Assembly: GCF_900129745.1 (NCBI RefSeq)
Contig: NZ_FQWS01000002.1
Coordinates: forward strand, 868,001 to 932,000
Reading direction: 5' to 3'
Origin: Winogradskyella jejuensis
GTDB taxonomy: Bacteria > Bacteroidota > Bacteroidia > Flavobacteriales > Flavobacteriaceae
Length of the DNA: 64,000 bases
How positions within the stretch are numbered: position 1 is the stretch's first letter; each line of letters begins with the position of its first letter. Under the pieces are notes generated by a model. The model was not told the DNA's origin and did not search any database. It saw only the letters and a list, made by a program, of their open reading frames with translations. The position numbers were made by a program, and so were the translations under genes. Positions 32,995 through 40,822 of the stretch are shown here, in pieces.

Positions 32995-33594
32995 TTAAAG
33001 TGCGATTACTTTTTCTACAATTCCTTGTATTCTAAAATCATTTGTTAATATTATAGGTTGATGTTTCGGATTTGTAGAGTGAGGTTTTAAGACAATAGTA
33101 TCACCATTATCAATAAACTCTTTCACAGTAGCCTCGTCATCTACTAGTGCCAAAACCAAATCTTTGTCTTCAGCTACTTGCTGTTGCTTAATCAATAACA
33201 AATCACCACTATTGATTCCCTTTTTATTCATCGAATCACCAAAAGCTCGTAAAAGAAAATAATTATTAGATTTTCGGATTAATTTTGTGGCTACAGGTAT
33301 ATGTGCTTCAATATTTTCCTCTGCTAATATTGGTAAGCCACAAGAGACAGAACCTACTAACGGAACTTCTATAGTATCAATACTATTCGATTCCCTCTTG
33401 ACTAATTGATTAGAATCTAGTAGCTCTTTTGCTTCAACCTGCAACAGATTTGCTATTTCATAAAGAATTTCCAGGCTTGGTTGTCTTCGATTTTGAACAT
33501 AAGAATTTACCATATTATAACTCTTATTAAGCCTTTCAGCCAGCCAAGTCTGCTTGACACCTTTTAATTCTAAAACCTCTTTTATGCGATTCAT
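32995..33594 (-). CDS. LexA-like (S24) autocleaving transcriptional repressor
   Basis: 199 residues. Residues 1-60 are an XRE-type helix-turn-helix (KQTWLAERLNKSYNMVNSYV, then RRQPSLEILYEIANLL). Residues 75-199 are an S24/LexA peptidase domain: cleavage site Cys85-Gly86 in VGSVSCGLP (usual Ala-Gly), Ser121 in FGDSM, and Lys158 in ATVKEF. Such repressors self-cleave when stimulated by RecA filaments after DNA damage and release their operon. The small gene, capV and the CD-NTase follow in the same direction with gaps of 4-14 bases, so it very probably controls the CBASS genes. CBASS loci are more often described with CapH/CapP or CapW regulators. Confidence 0.92.
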   Translation of the reverse strand: MNRIKEVLELKGVKQTWLAERLNKSYNMVNSYVQNRRQPSLEILYEIANLLQVEAKELLDSNQLVKRESNSIDTIEVPLVGSVSCGLPILAEENIEAHIPVATKLIRKSNNYFLLRAFGDSMNKKGINSGDLLLIKQQQVAEDKDLVLALVDDEATVKEFIDNGDTIVLKPHSTNPKHQPIILTNDFRIQGIVEKVIAL

Positions 33595-33641
33595 TATAAA
33601 GAATTGATTTGCAGATGTAAAATTAAAAAATAGTGTTTTAC

Positions 33642-33662
33642 TATATCATTAAATGAGATATA
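33642..33662 (-). promoter_or_regulatory. Possible operator upstream of the S24/CBASS operon
   Basis: TATATC-N9-GATATA is a six-base inverted repeat 48 bases upstream of the S24 repressor gene, in a very AT-rich intergenic region that must contain the operon's promoter. A dimeric XRE/LexA-like repressor would be expected to bind such a site. In AT-rich DNA a motif of this strength can also occur by chance. Confidence 0.3.
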
Positions 33663-33723
33663 TTATATTAACAATATGATATTATTTATCAACAATAATA
33701 CCCTAAAGACTATTCTAAATGGG

Positions 33724-33747
33724 AAAGACTCTCTTACGAGAGTCTTT
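33724..33747 (-). terminator. Hairpin directly after the tRNA-like gene
   Basis: AAAGACTCTC and GAGAGTCTTT form a perfect ten-base stem with a TTAC loop, four bases beyond the end of the tRNA. It is probably its terminator and supports transcription of the tRNA on the minus strand. Confidence 0.6.
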
Positions 33748-33751
33748 CTTG

Positions 33752-33838
33752 CGGAGAGTATGGGATTCGAACCCATGGAACCCGTTAGAGTTCGGCTGAT
33801 TATAAATCAGCTGCATTAGACCGCTCTGCCAACTCCGA
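33752..33838 (-). tRNA. Class II tRNA (Ser-like) with UAU anticodon and defective acceptor stem
   Basis: On the minus strand: D-arm with stem GCA/TGC as in tRNA-Ser, anticodon arm GCTGA-TTTATAA-TCAGC giving anticodon UAU (codon AUA), a long variable arm GAACTC-TAAC-GGGTTC, and T-arm ATGGG-TTCGAAT-CCCAT. The 3' acceptor strand is ACTCTCC with discriminator G, as in tRNA-Ser. The 5' strand is TCGGAGT instead of GGAGAGT, as if two bases (GA) were lost, leaving two mismatches. A Ser-type body with an Ile anticodon is unusual. An isoleucine assignment from the anticodon alone would be doubtful. A perfect hairpin follows it. Confidence 0.75.
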
Positions 33839-33907
33839 AAAGATTATTATTCCTTTCGGAAATGTAGAAGGTAAAATCACCGCTTTGGATTCGTTAAATA
33901 TTAGAAA

Positions 33908-34066
33908 TTATTCCAATTTTACTAATTCTTCTTTTTCAAATCCACCATATTTTAAATCATTGCCGTCAAACCATTTGCAACTAACATCGTTACCAATAGC
34001 ATATATTGTCATTTTCGGTCCTCCAGCTTTTAACATAACTACATCTCCAATTTTTAAATCATCCAT
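33908..34066 (-). CDS. DUF2158 (YodC-like) small protein
   Basis: 52 residues: MDDLKIGDVVMLKAGGPKMT at the start, the DUF2158 signature (GDVVxLKxGGPxMT), then a short beta-strand region with CKWFDGNDLKYGGFEKEEL, as in YodC-type proteins that bind small ligands or DNA ends of unknown nature. The gene is too short for many gene finders. It lies on the minus strand upstream of the tRNA-like gene and inside the repeat-flanked block. A plus-strand frame over it gives an unlikely Asn/Phe-rich protein. Confidence 0.8.
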   Translation of the reverse strand: MDDLKIGDVVMLKAGGPKMTIYAIGNDVSCKWFDGNDLKYGGFEKEELVKLE

Positions 34067-34492
34067 ATTTAATATTTTACTTAATTATGATTTCTTTAAT
34101 TCAATAGTTATGCCATTCGATTATTCTTCAAATTTTAATATAATTACTGACATAAGCTTAAATATCGCATAAAATAACTGACGAAATGTCATTAAGCTTT
34201 TTGGTTCTAAATACATTCCACACACATTTTCCGCCACTCCTCTGCCCTTTCTTAAAATTAGTGTTCCATTAACATCGTAGAGAACCTTTTAGAAGAAATT
34301 TTTCAGAAACTATATACTAACATGGGCTTTTAACCAAATTGAAGATTCATGAGCTCAATAATCTTAAATAGATATCTCGCTAATAAAGCCCATGTTTACA
34401 TAACGCTAGTACATTATAGGATATTATATGTATTTGATTATCAGTTAGAAGATTAAATAGAAATACAAAACGATTGCATACTTTATTCTTAA
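34067..34492. other. Noncoding stretch with nested inverted repeats
   Basis: 426 bases without a gene. It holds the right copy of the flanking direct repeat (34329-34357), and a nested inverted repeat: AACATGGGCTTT (34320-34331) with AAAGCCCATGTT (34386-34397), and inside it AAGATT (34343-34348) with AATCTT (34360-34365). The rest is AT-rich and without recognised features. Confidence 0.6.
34329..34357 (+). repeat. Right copy of imperfect direct repeat flanking the CBASS/tRNA block
   Basis: TTTTAACCAAA (34329-34339), seven bases, then TTCATGAGCTC (34347-34357). It matches the left copy at 30186-30220 over 11 bases plus nine of 11. It is embedded in the nested inverted repeat at 34320-34397. 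Confidence 0.45.
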
Positions 34493-37096
34493 TTAGTTTC
34501 TTTCCAAAGACAATTTGCTTGCTTTATAAACATATTTCACATTGTCGTTTTTAATAATAATTTGGTCTTTACCACCAGGATTTAAAACTAAGCTATCTGC
34601 CTTGAACGTGAATGCGATAATAGTATCACGCTCGTTGATTTTTACGATTTCCGTTAGGTATTTTTCTCCAGATTGTTCTATGTCATACCCTTCAATGTTG
34701 AGTGTTCCCATGTATCTAGTGGTCCCATTGTCAAATAGAAATGCTTCGCCTCCAAACGGATATTCAAAACTTAGCTGACAAATAATTATGGTTTTATCAT
34801 TGGTATTGTTCTTATAAAAATGAGGTTCGAATCCATATGCATCACCAACGCCCACGGATTTAAAAATAATTTCATTATTTGCATCTATAACCAAAAGTCG
34901 GTCTCCCCAATCACTTTCCGTATCAGGTGCCACTATTTGTCCGTCTACAGGTTTGTAATGCCCAGTAACAATTTTGGACGCTCCTAATTGATAGGAATTA
35001 TCGACATGAAAATTAGGGATATTTGGTTGGATTATTTTTTGTGGTTGAAATCTAAAATAGTTAACTCCAAAAGCGGTACTATCGGCGTCTTTATATTCTA
35101 TATAGTTTTCGTTTTCAAATTTCAAAGTAGAATATTTATAGACTTCGGACTCCTGCATGTCGCAATCACTATTGGTAGTATTTTCATTTTTGAAGCTAGA
35201 TTGCGTTGTGGTCATTTCGTTTTTTACAGAAATGTCAAAAAAACCTTTCGTCTTTTGGTTGCTAAGTTGTAGCGTCTTTTTTTCGGAAATTGTTTCTCCT
35301 GTACATTCATTTACCCATTCGCCAGTGTAAAGCTTAACATCATATTGATTTAAAATGGTTTTGAGTGTTTCGTTATCTCTCACAAAAAGGGATAAAGTTT
35401 CATTTTCGTACACTACAATTTGTGAAGAAGTACTGTACTGCGCTTTAATGCCGTAAGCTTTTGAATCCTCCGAAATGGCATAAGTGGTATCGCCGATTTT
35501 TAGTTGTCGTAACTGTACAGCATCAGAGGTTAACGCCATGGGTTCTTTACTTTTTATATACTTGCGATTATTGTTTTCTGAATCATTATCAGCAACTACA
35601 ATATCTACTTTTAACTGTAAATAGCCTTCTTCTTCATCAGTTACTCTTGGAAGCACAATTACAGTTTCTTCGGGGCTTTCCGCTAAGGTCTTTGAAGTTA
35701 TGAGGTTGGTTTTTAGTTGAATCCATTTGATGTCAAAATGCTCTAAAACGCTATTGATTACATGATAATTTGGAATGGTTTTATGCAAATATTCTGAATG
35801 TTCTTCGATAATTTTACCATTGTTATTTATGGTGTATTCGATTTGCTGAATTTCTTTATCATCAAACCATGTAATGTAATTTGTGGTGATTGTATGTTTA
35901 CTTATTCTAGAAACACGCCTACTCCAACCTTCGGCAATTTCGTCATAAGACACCACTTTGTAATCTATTAAACTGCCATCTAAACGGTAATTGATAAGTA
36001 AGGTTTCCATTTCGCTATCCCCTTTTTTTACCGTTATTAGAAGCGTGTAGAATGTTTCAGAGATATTTAGTCTGTGGGCAGCAATAGCATTGTGGCCATA
36101 ATCGCCTTCGGTATAATCTGGATATATCTGGTCTATTTTAAAGGTTTTAGCATCTACCCTTTTGTAATCGTCTGGGTCTATAAAACTATCAAAATTTGTG
36201 GCTTCTTTAAGTGGTAAATTCTTAAACTCCAAATCCCTAATTTTCATCTGAAAATTAATGCTGTCGTTCTCAATAGTAGTTGCTTTTTGGTACGTTTCCG
36301 TATACAATTCGCCATCATACTTTAGATAATAATCTTCAACAGAAATAAGTTCTTCTATTGGATTACAGTCGCCATTTTCATCCTCTTGATAGGTGGTTTT
36401 AGAATTGGTCTGCTTTACGATAATATCATTAAAACCATTGGTTTTATCATCACTAACCATCAACTGCTTGTCCATAGTAATGTATTCGGCAAAGCAGGCA
36501 TTCACATTAACTTCACCACCTCGTTCATATATAGGATAATAATCTAAAATCTTTTGCAGCGTTGAATCTTTTTTGGTGTAAAGCGATAGATGTTTTTCGT
36601 TATACGGGTTTGGTTGAGAGCCGCTTCGATGCGAAATGGTGAGTCCAAAAGCAGTATCTGTAGCATTAAGCGTGTAAGGCTCTGTATTAATGCTAATGTT
36701 GGTAAGCATTATAGCATCGGACACCCAACCATTACCAGAAGATGTTTGGGTGAAATAATTAAGCACCGTTTTAGTCGTGGTATTTGCGATTATAATATGA
36801 CTTGTAAAGGCCATATCATCGTACTTTGCATTTTCACCTTCGATTTCTGCTAAAATCACGAGCGTTTCATCTGCATTTAATGGACTCTGTTCCTTGATAT
36901 TATATTCGTATACCGATTTATCTGTATTCAGACTTAGCTGAGAAATAACTGCATCTACGATATCTATTTCTGGTCGTTCCTCTGCTACAGCCGCTACGCT
37001 AGTGTCAGTTGGCTTTTCAGGTTGTGGAATGCTAGTTTTATTCTCTTTACAAGAACATAGAAAAATAACAGTTAGTAAGACGTAAATGTATTTCAA
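34493..37096 (-). CDS. Very large lipoprotein with tandemly duplicated halves
   Basis: 867 residues; signal peptide with lipobox LCSC (Cys16) marks it as a lipoprotein. The rest is beta-rich. Residues about 45-440 and 440-860 resemble each other: LSLYTKKDSTLQKILDYYP near 170 corresponds to LSLFVRDNETLKTILNQYD near 567; DKTNGFNDIIVKQTNSKTTY to QKTKGFFDISVKNEMTTTQS; and the paired NADETLVIL and SPEETVIVL openings align. No enzyme motif, family or partner is recognised. It is the last gene of a minus-strand group with three small proteins. Confidence 0.8.
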   Translation of the reverse strand: MKYIYVLLTVIFLCSCKENKTSIPQPEKPTDTSVAAVAEERPEIDIVDAVISQLSLNTDKSVYEYNIKEQSPLNADETLVILAEIEGENAKYDDMAFTSHIIIANTTTKTVLNYFTQTSSGNGWVSDAIMLTNISINTEPYTLNATDTAFGLTISHRSGSQPNPYNEKHLSLYTKKDSTLQKILDYYPIYERGGEVNVNACFAEYITMDKQLMVSDDKTNGFNDIIVKQTNSKTTYQEDENGDCNPIEELISVEDYYLKYDGELYTETYQKATTIENDSINFQMKIRDLEFKNLPLKEATNFDSFIDPDDYKRVDAKTFKIDQIYPDYTEGDYGHNAIAAHRLNISETFYTLLITVKKGDSEMETLLINYRLDGSLIDYKVVSYDEIAEGWSRRVSRISKHTITTNYITWFDDKEIQQIEYTINNNGKIIEEHSEYLHKTIPNYHVINSVLEHFDIKWIQLKTNLITSKTLAESPEETVIVLPRVTDEEEGYLQLKVDIVVADNDSENNNRKYIKSKEPMALTSDAVQLRQLKIGDTTYAISEDSKAYGIKAQYSTSSQIVVYENETLSLFVRDNETLKTILNQYDVKLYTGEWVNECTGETISEKKTLQLSNQKTKGFFDISVKNEMTTTQSSFKNENTTNSDCDMQESEVYKYSTLKFENENYIEYKDADSTAFGVNYFRFQPQKIIQPNIPNFHVDNSYQLGASKIVTGHYKPVDGQIVAPDTESDWGDRLLVIDANNEIIFKSVGVGDAYGFEPHFYKNNTNDKTIIICQLSFEYPFGGEAFLFDNGTTRYMGTLNIEGYDIEQSGEKYLTEIVKINERDTIIAFTFKADSLVLNPGGKDQIIIKNDNVKYVYKASKLSLERN

Positions 37097-37112
37097 TGTG
37101 TGTGCTTTTGGT

Positions 37113-37439
37113 TTAAATAATGTCGATGCCTTTTTCTAAAACATAGTGTATTGCTGTTACAAGAACACAAATAGTGACTATAGCTAAAAAACGAACATAG
37201 ATTGCATTTTTCTGGTTTTTAAGGGTTTTCCTAAGATATAGTATATCGAAAAATATATATAAAAACGCGATAATACTACCCGTTATAGGAACGATATGTA
37301 GAATAACAATCTTTTTTAGAACGCCATGACCTATTAATGTAGATTCGTCATCTAAGAGCATATGCATTGCCAAAAATGCAAGTGCAAAAGCAATGAGTAT
37401 CCAAATACAGTATGCTAATAATCGCCTTAAGATAAGCAT
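37113..37439 (-). CDS. Small membrane protein
   Basis: 108 residues with three likely membrane helices (about 9-28, 44-68 and 82-101), basic between helices two and three (LRKTLKNQKN). No family recognised. It lies 16 bases before the large lipoprotein and 21 bases after the next small gene, all on the minus strand, suggesting one operon. Confidence 0.75.
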   Translation of the reverse strand: MLILRRLLAYCIWILIAFALAFLAMHMLLDDESTLIGHGVLKKIVILHIVPITGSIIAFLYIFFDILYLRKTLKNQKNAIYVRFLAIVTICVLVTAIHYVLEKGIDII

Positions 37440-37460
37440 CTAATAGTATTACCTAACAAG

Positions 37461-37847
37461 CTATGCCGTTGCTCTTTTAATCGTATTTTCTAACTCCTCA
37501 AACGCTTTTTTTTGTGAGCCCGCCAAAACAGCTTCTTTAATGGCACCAGTAGCGATTTCAAGAATATTTCGCCTTGCTTTTACACTCTTGCCAAAATAAG
37601 CGTGCAACACTTTGTTTGGGATAATGTAATTAATTTTTATGGTGTTGTCGTTTATAAAGTAGGCTTTAACGGCGTGCATGCCGCTTTTTTTAAGCACTAA
37701 ACATTGCGCCATGTGTCCATTAGCGTCCGTTCTTACTTCCCAGGAATCGTAGGTTTTAGAACAGTCGTAATTTGCTTCCTTTTTAAGGCGATTGTGTAAT
37801 TTATCTAAAGTGTTATAGTCGTTTTTGACTTCGATTAAGTTTTCCAT
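37461..37847 (-). CDS. Hypothetical protein
   Basis: 128 residues, cytoplasmic by appearance: no signal peptide or membrane helix. Mixed alpha/beta with MENLIEVKNDYNTLDKLHNR at the start, a beta region (CLVLKKSGMHAVKAYFINDN), and a C-terminal helix (KKAFEELENTIKRATA). The function is unknown. It lies between two genes for small membrane proteins in the same direction. Confidence 0.72.
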   Translation of the reverse strand: MENLIEVKNDYNTLDKLHNRLKKEANYDCSKTYDSWEVRTDANGHMAQCLVLKKSGMHAVKAYFINDNTIKINYIIPNKVLHAYFGKSVKARRNILEIATGAIKEAVLAGSQKKAFEELENTIKRATA

Positions 37848-37868
37848 AGTTATTGTAATTTAAATATT

Positions 37869-38087
37869 CTATTCGTCCTCTTCTTCTTCCCTTCCGAAAA
37901 GAAAGAAAAGTGCGCCTCCACCTACGATTAAAAGAATACGAATTATCCAGCCTGTGGTGTTTCCCCACATATCTATCCAGGCGAGTAAGCGTAGATTATA
38001 ATTGAAAATTGAAAGAAGAATTGATATAATTCCCATTGCAGCGAGTAAAAGTCCGCCTTTTCCTAGTTTTGATGTGATTTGTTCCAT
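37869..38087 (-). CDS. Small membrane protein with acidic end
   Basis: 72 residues with two membrane helices (about 10-25 and 44-62) and an acidic cytoplasmic end REEEEDE. The start MEQITSKLGKGGLLLAAMG is typical for short flavobacterial membrane proteins. Unknown function; first gene of the small-protein group leading to the lipoprotein. Confidence 0.7.
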   Translation of the reverse strand: MEQITSKLGKGGLLLAAMGIISILLSIFNYNLRLLAWIDMWGNTTGWIIRILLIVGGGALFFLFGREEEEDE

Positions 38088-38119
38088 TTTTATAATTTGA
38101 TTCTAGTTAGTATTAATAG

Positions 38120-40816
38120 TTACTTAATAATTTTTTTGATAATTACTCCTGCATCTAATTCAAGATGTAGGATATATACGCTATTTGCTAAAAACGAGAT
38201 ATAAATATCCTTTGTATTGCCTTCAGCTACCTTAGCTCCCGTCATGCTATATATTCTGTAGCTTTTAAATTGCGTATCATGCTCTGTTAGTACCCTTAAT
38301 CCATCTTCTGTATTAATAACCTTAACAGTTTCATTTAATTGAAAATCAGGATTTCCCAGTACTGCATCAGCATCTATACAGAATGCGTGTGTGACTGTAG
38401 GTTCTATTGGGCCATAAGGACCTTCTGTAGCAATAACCACATTACTTTCTAGTGTATATCCTGCTGGTGGAATTAAGCCGTCACCTACAGTATCGTGCAT
38501 ATTAAGTGTATAATAGCCAGAGCCTAAAGTGAAATTATAGACTTTGGTGGTCATGGCATCAATGGCTAGATAATTTCCGCCAGATGCAACTACAACATTG
38601 GCATCATTTTTAATATCCCAGCTGGTTTCTTGTGGATAAAAATCTAAATCTATAGTTAGGGTTAGATTATTACTAGCACATGGCGCAAGCGTCGTAACCG
38701 TTTCTGCGCTACTCATATTAGACTCGTTGCCGTAGCCATCAACCGCTAAAACAGTAAAATCGTACGTTGTGTCTGGCATTAAACCAGTAACATTAAAAGC
38801 TGTATTTGTGGTTGAAGTCAGATAAACATTATCTTTAAAAATATCATATTCTGCTACTCCAATATTATCTGTTGCTGCATCCCAACTTAAATCTGTAGTC
38901 GTTTCAGTAGTATTCGAACTCGTAAGATTTACGGGTGTACTAGGGTCTAAAGTATCTTTCCAAACGCTTTCTACATTGCTAATTCCCGAAATATTTCCTG
39001 CGGCATCAAAAGCAGCAACAGTGAATTCATAAATTATATTAGGAGGCATGTAAGGTAGATTATTATTACTGTAGCTTGTGCTAGAACTAACATCTATTAA
39101 ATCCCCATCTTTATAAATATTGTAACCAACGACACCAACATTATCCGTGGAGGCATCCCAAACCAAGTCGATATTATACTCGTTAAAGTTTGAAGCCACC
39201 AAATTTAAAGGCGCTGTTGGTGGCATTGTATCTGATGAAGCCACACCGACGCCTACAGCATCCCAAGCGTCTATTACTGCATTTAAAATTGTTGAATTTC
39301 CAGGATACAAGTCAATAGCAGACTGTATAGCTCCAGCTCGGGCATCAAAAAAATTAGAGTTAGGCGTTAGATACACGGTAAGGTTTCTATAAGCAATTTC
39401 TGCTGCTATCGTTATTCCTACACCGGTAACTGAATAATTAAAGCTATTATCATTAATACCTGTTCCGCCTTCAGATAATAAGTGAAACCATTTATTCTGA
39501 ACGCCTGAGTTTATGTGCACACCAAAGTCATCAGTTGATGATGTTTCCCAATATTGACCTAGATACGTGTCTGGATGATTTTTTGATTTAGGGTTAGACA
39601 TTGACCGAAATGCATCATTAGACGTTACAAAAACATCGGCACCACATAGCCAATCGTTTACGCCTTGCTGCGCATGATTTTCAATCATTTCAGCAAAAAT
39701 ATCTGCAAACGATTCGTTTAATGCACCGGGTTGATACGAATAAATTAAACCAGCAGAATGCTGTATCACACCATGCGTTAATTCATGCCCTATAATATCT
39801 AAAGCCACCATATGACTTATGGTGTTATCATCATTTCCATCATTAAATACCATTTCGCTTCCGCTCCAATACGCATTGGCTAGGCTGCTCGCATTTCCAA
39901 AATTGATATAGGATTTAATAATTGCACCGTTGTCATCATACGAATTACGTCCATGCTTTACAGAATAATAGTCATAGGCCTGTTCTGCTCCCCAATGTGC
40001 TTGGGCACCAATTGGATTGGCCGAAAAATCTGTTGTACTACTTGTTATATCCGTCGCATTTGCTAATCCCAAATTGTTAATAGCATCAAACGTTTGGATG
40101 CCATTACCACTTGTAGTTTGGCGTAATCTGTAGGTGCCACCCATGTCTTCTGCGGTGAAGTTTTGCACACCATTGTATAGTGTATCTCCAGATGCTGGAA
40201 CATCTATGGAATGGATTTTAGTATTTTCAAATATAATATCTCCCGTGTATGCATCTACATACACATCTGCGCGATATAAAGGCGATTCTGCATAAATATC
40301 GAGTTTGTAGGCTAATCGATTACTATAGTTAATGCCTGCCATTTTTGGAAGGATGACTAAAGAAGGCTCAGAAATTTCTAAATAGTTTCTGGCATTGATA
40401 TGCTGTTTTGCCTTTAAAATGACCTCTATTCCAGAAATAGATGGTGTTGTATTTAGGTTTTCTATTGGATAGAAATCACCATTGATTGATGACAACGATT
40501 GTTTTTTAAAGTGCACTTTATAAATACCAAAGGCAACAGGAATACCATTGTAGTATTGCTGATACGTTTCATGTGTCATTCCTATTTTATCGATATTGGT
40601 TTCGATTTTTTCAAAAGTTATTTTATCGGAAGCTTTTAAGAATTGTTTTAATAGAGCTATACCGTCATTAGAATTAGCAATTTTATTTTGTTTAAATGTT
40701 ATAGATTTTACAACACCTTCATTATTTACTAAACGAGAATTTATCAAAGACCCTTCTTGGGCATATAGATTGAAAGCCACGAATAGTAATAAGAATTGAG
40801 ATACATTTTTTTTCAT
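38120..40816 (-). CDS. Secreted thermolysin-like M4 metallopeptidase with FN3 domains and T9SS signal
   Basis: 898 residues. Signal peptide about 1-20 (ends NLYAQ); FTP/propeptide region about 55-200; M4 catalytic domain with HELTHGVIQHSAG near 345 (HExxH) and the third ligand Glu in GALNESFADIF 20 residues later; two fibronectin type III domains about 530-700 (PTAPLNLVASNFNEYNIDLV, PSTPVNLTSSNTTETTTDLS); a further beta domain; and a C-terminal type A T9SS sorting domain of about 65 residues ending NSVYILHLELDAGVIIKKII. An extracellular protease, exported through T9SS. The FTP propeptide predicts autocatalytic maturation. Followed directly (in the upstream direction) by a second T9SS protein. 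Confidence 0.94.
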   Translation of the reverse strand: MKKNVSQFLLLFVAFNLYAQEGSLINSRLVNNEGVVKSITFKQNKIANSNDGIALLKQFLKASDKITFEKIETNIDKIGMTHETYQQYYNGIPVAFGIYKVHFKKQSLSSINGDFYPIENLNTTPSISGIEVILKAKQHINARNYLEISEPSLVILPKMAGINYSNRLAYKLDIYAESPLYRADVYVDAYTGDIIFENTKIHSIDVPASGDTLYNGVQNFTAEDMGGTYRLRQTTSGNGIQTFDAINNLGLANATDITSSTTDFSANPIGAQAHWGAEQAYDYYSVKHGRNSYDDNGAIIKSYINFGNASSLANAYWSGSEMVFNDGNDDNTISHMVALDIIGHELTHGVIQHSAGLIYSYQPGALNESFADIFAEMIENHAQQGVNDWLCGADVFVTSNDAFRSMSNPKSKNHPDTYLGQYWETSSTDDFGVHINSGVQNKWFHLLSEGGTGINDNSFNYSVTGVGITIAAEIAYRNLTVYLTPNSNFFDARAGAIQSAIDLYPGNSTILNAVIDAWDAVGVGVASSDTMPPTAPLNLVASNFNEYNIDLVWDASTDNVGVVGYNIYKDGDLIDVSSSTSYSNNNLPYMPPNIIYEFTVAAFDAAGNISGISNVESVWKDTLDPSTPVNLTSSNTTETTTDLSWDAATDNIGVAEYDIFKDNVYLTSTTNTAFNVTGLMPDTTYDFTVLAVDGYGNESNMSSAETVTTLAPCASNNLTLTIDLDFYPQETSWDIKNDANVVVASGGNYLAIDAMTTKVYNFTLGSGYYTLNMHDTVGDGLIPPAGYTLESNVVIATEGPYGPIEPTVTHAFCIDADAVLGNPDFQLNETVKVINTEDGLRVLTEHDTQFKSYRIYSMTGAKVAEGNTKDIYISFLANSVYILHLELDAGVIIKKIIK

Positions 40817-40822
40817 AACATA

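Noticed and set aside
30296..33594. Type II or III CBASS
   Set aside because: No Cap2 (E1/E2-like), Cap3 (JAB) or HORMA/TRIP13 gene is present in the neighbourhood, so only a type I-like system is supported.
33752..33838. Reading the tRNA as tRNA-Leu(UAA) or tRNA-Tyr(GUA)
   Set aside because: The five-base stem GCTGA/TCAGC fixes a seven-base loop TTTATAA, so positions 34-36 are UAU. D-arm and acceptor 3' strand match tRNA-Ser better than Leu or Tyr.
33885..34172. Plus-strand frame of 95 codons
   Set aside because: Composition is Asn/Ser/Phe-rich and unlike a protein. The opposite strand holds a clear DUF2158 gene (33908-34066) with an intact motif.
30145..34492. Integrase, transposase or retron genes in the island
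   Set aside because: I looked for recombinase or reverse-transcriptase motifs on both strands and found none; the repeats alone are the only sign of mobility.
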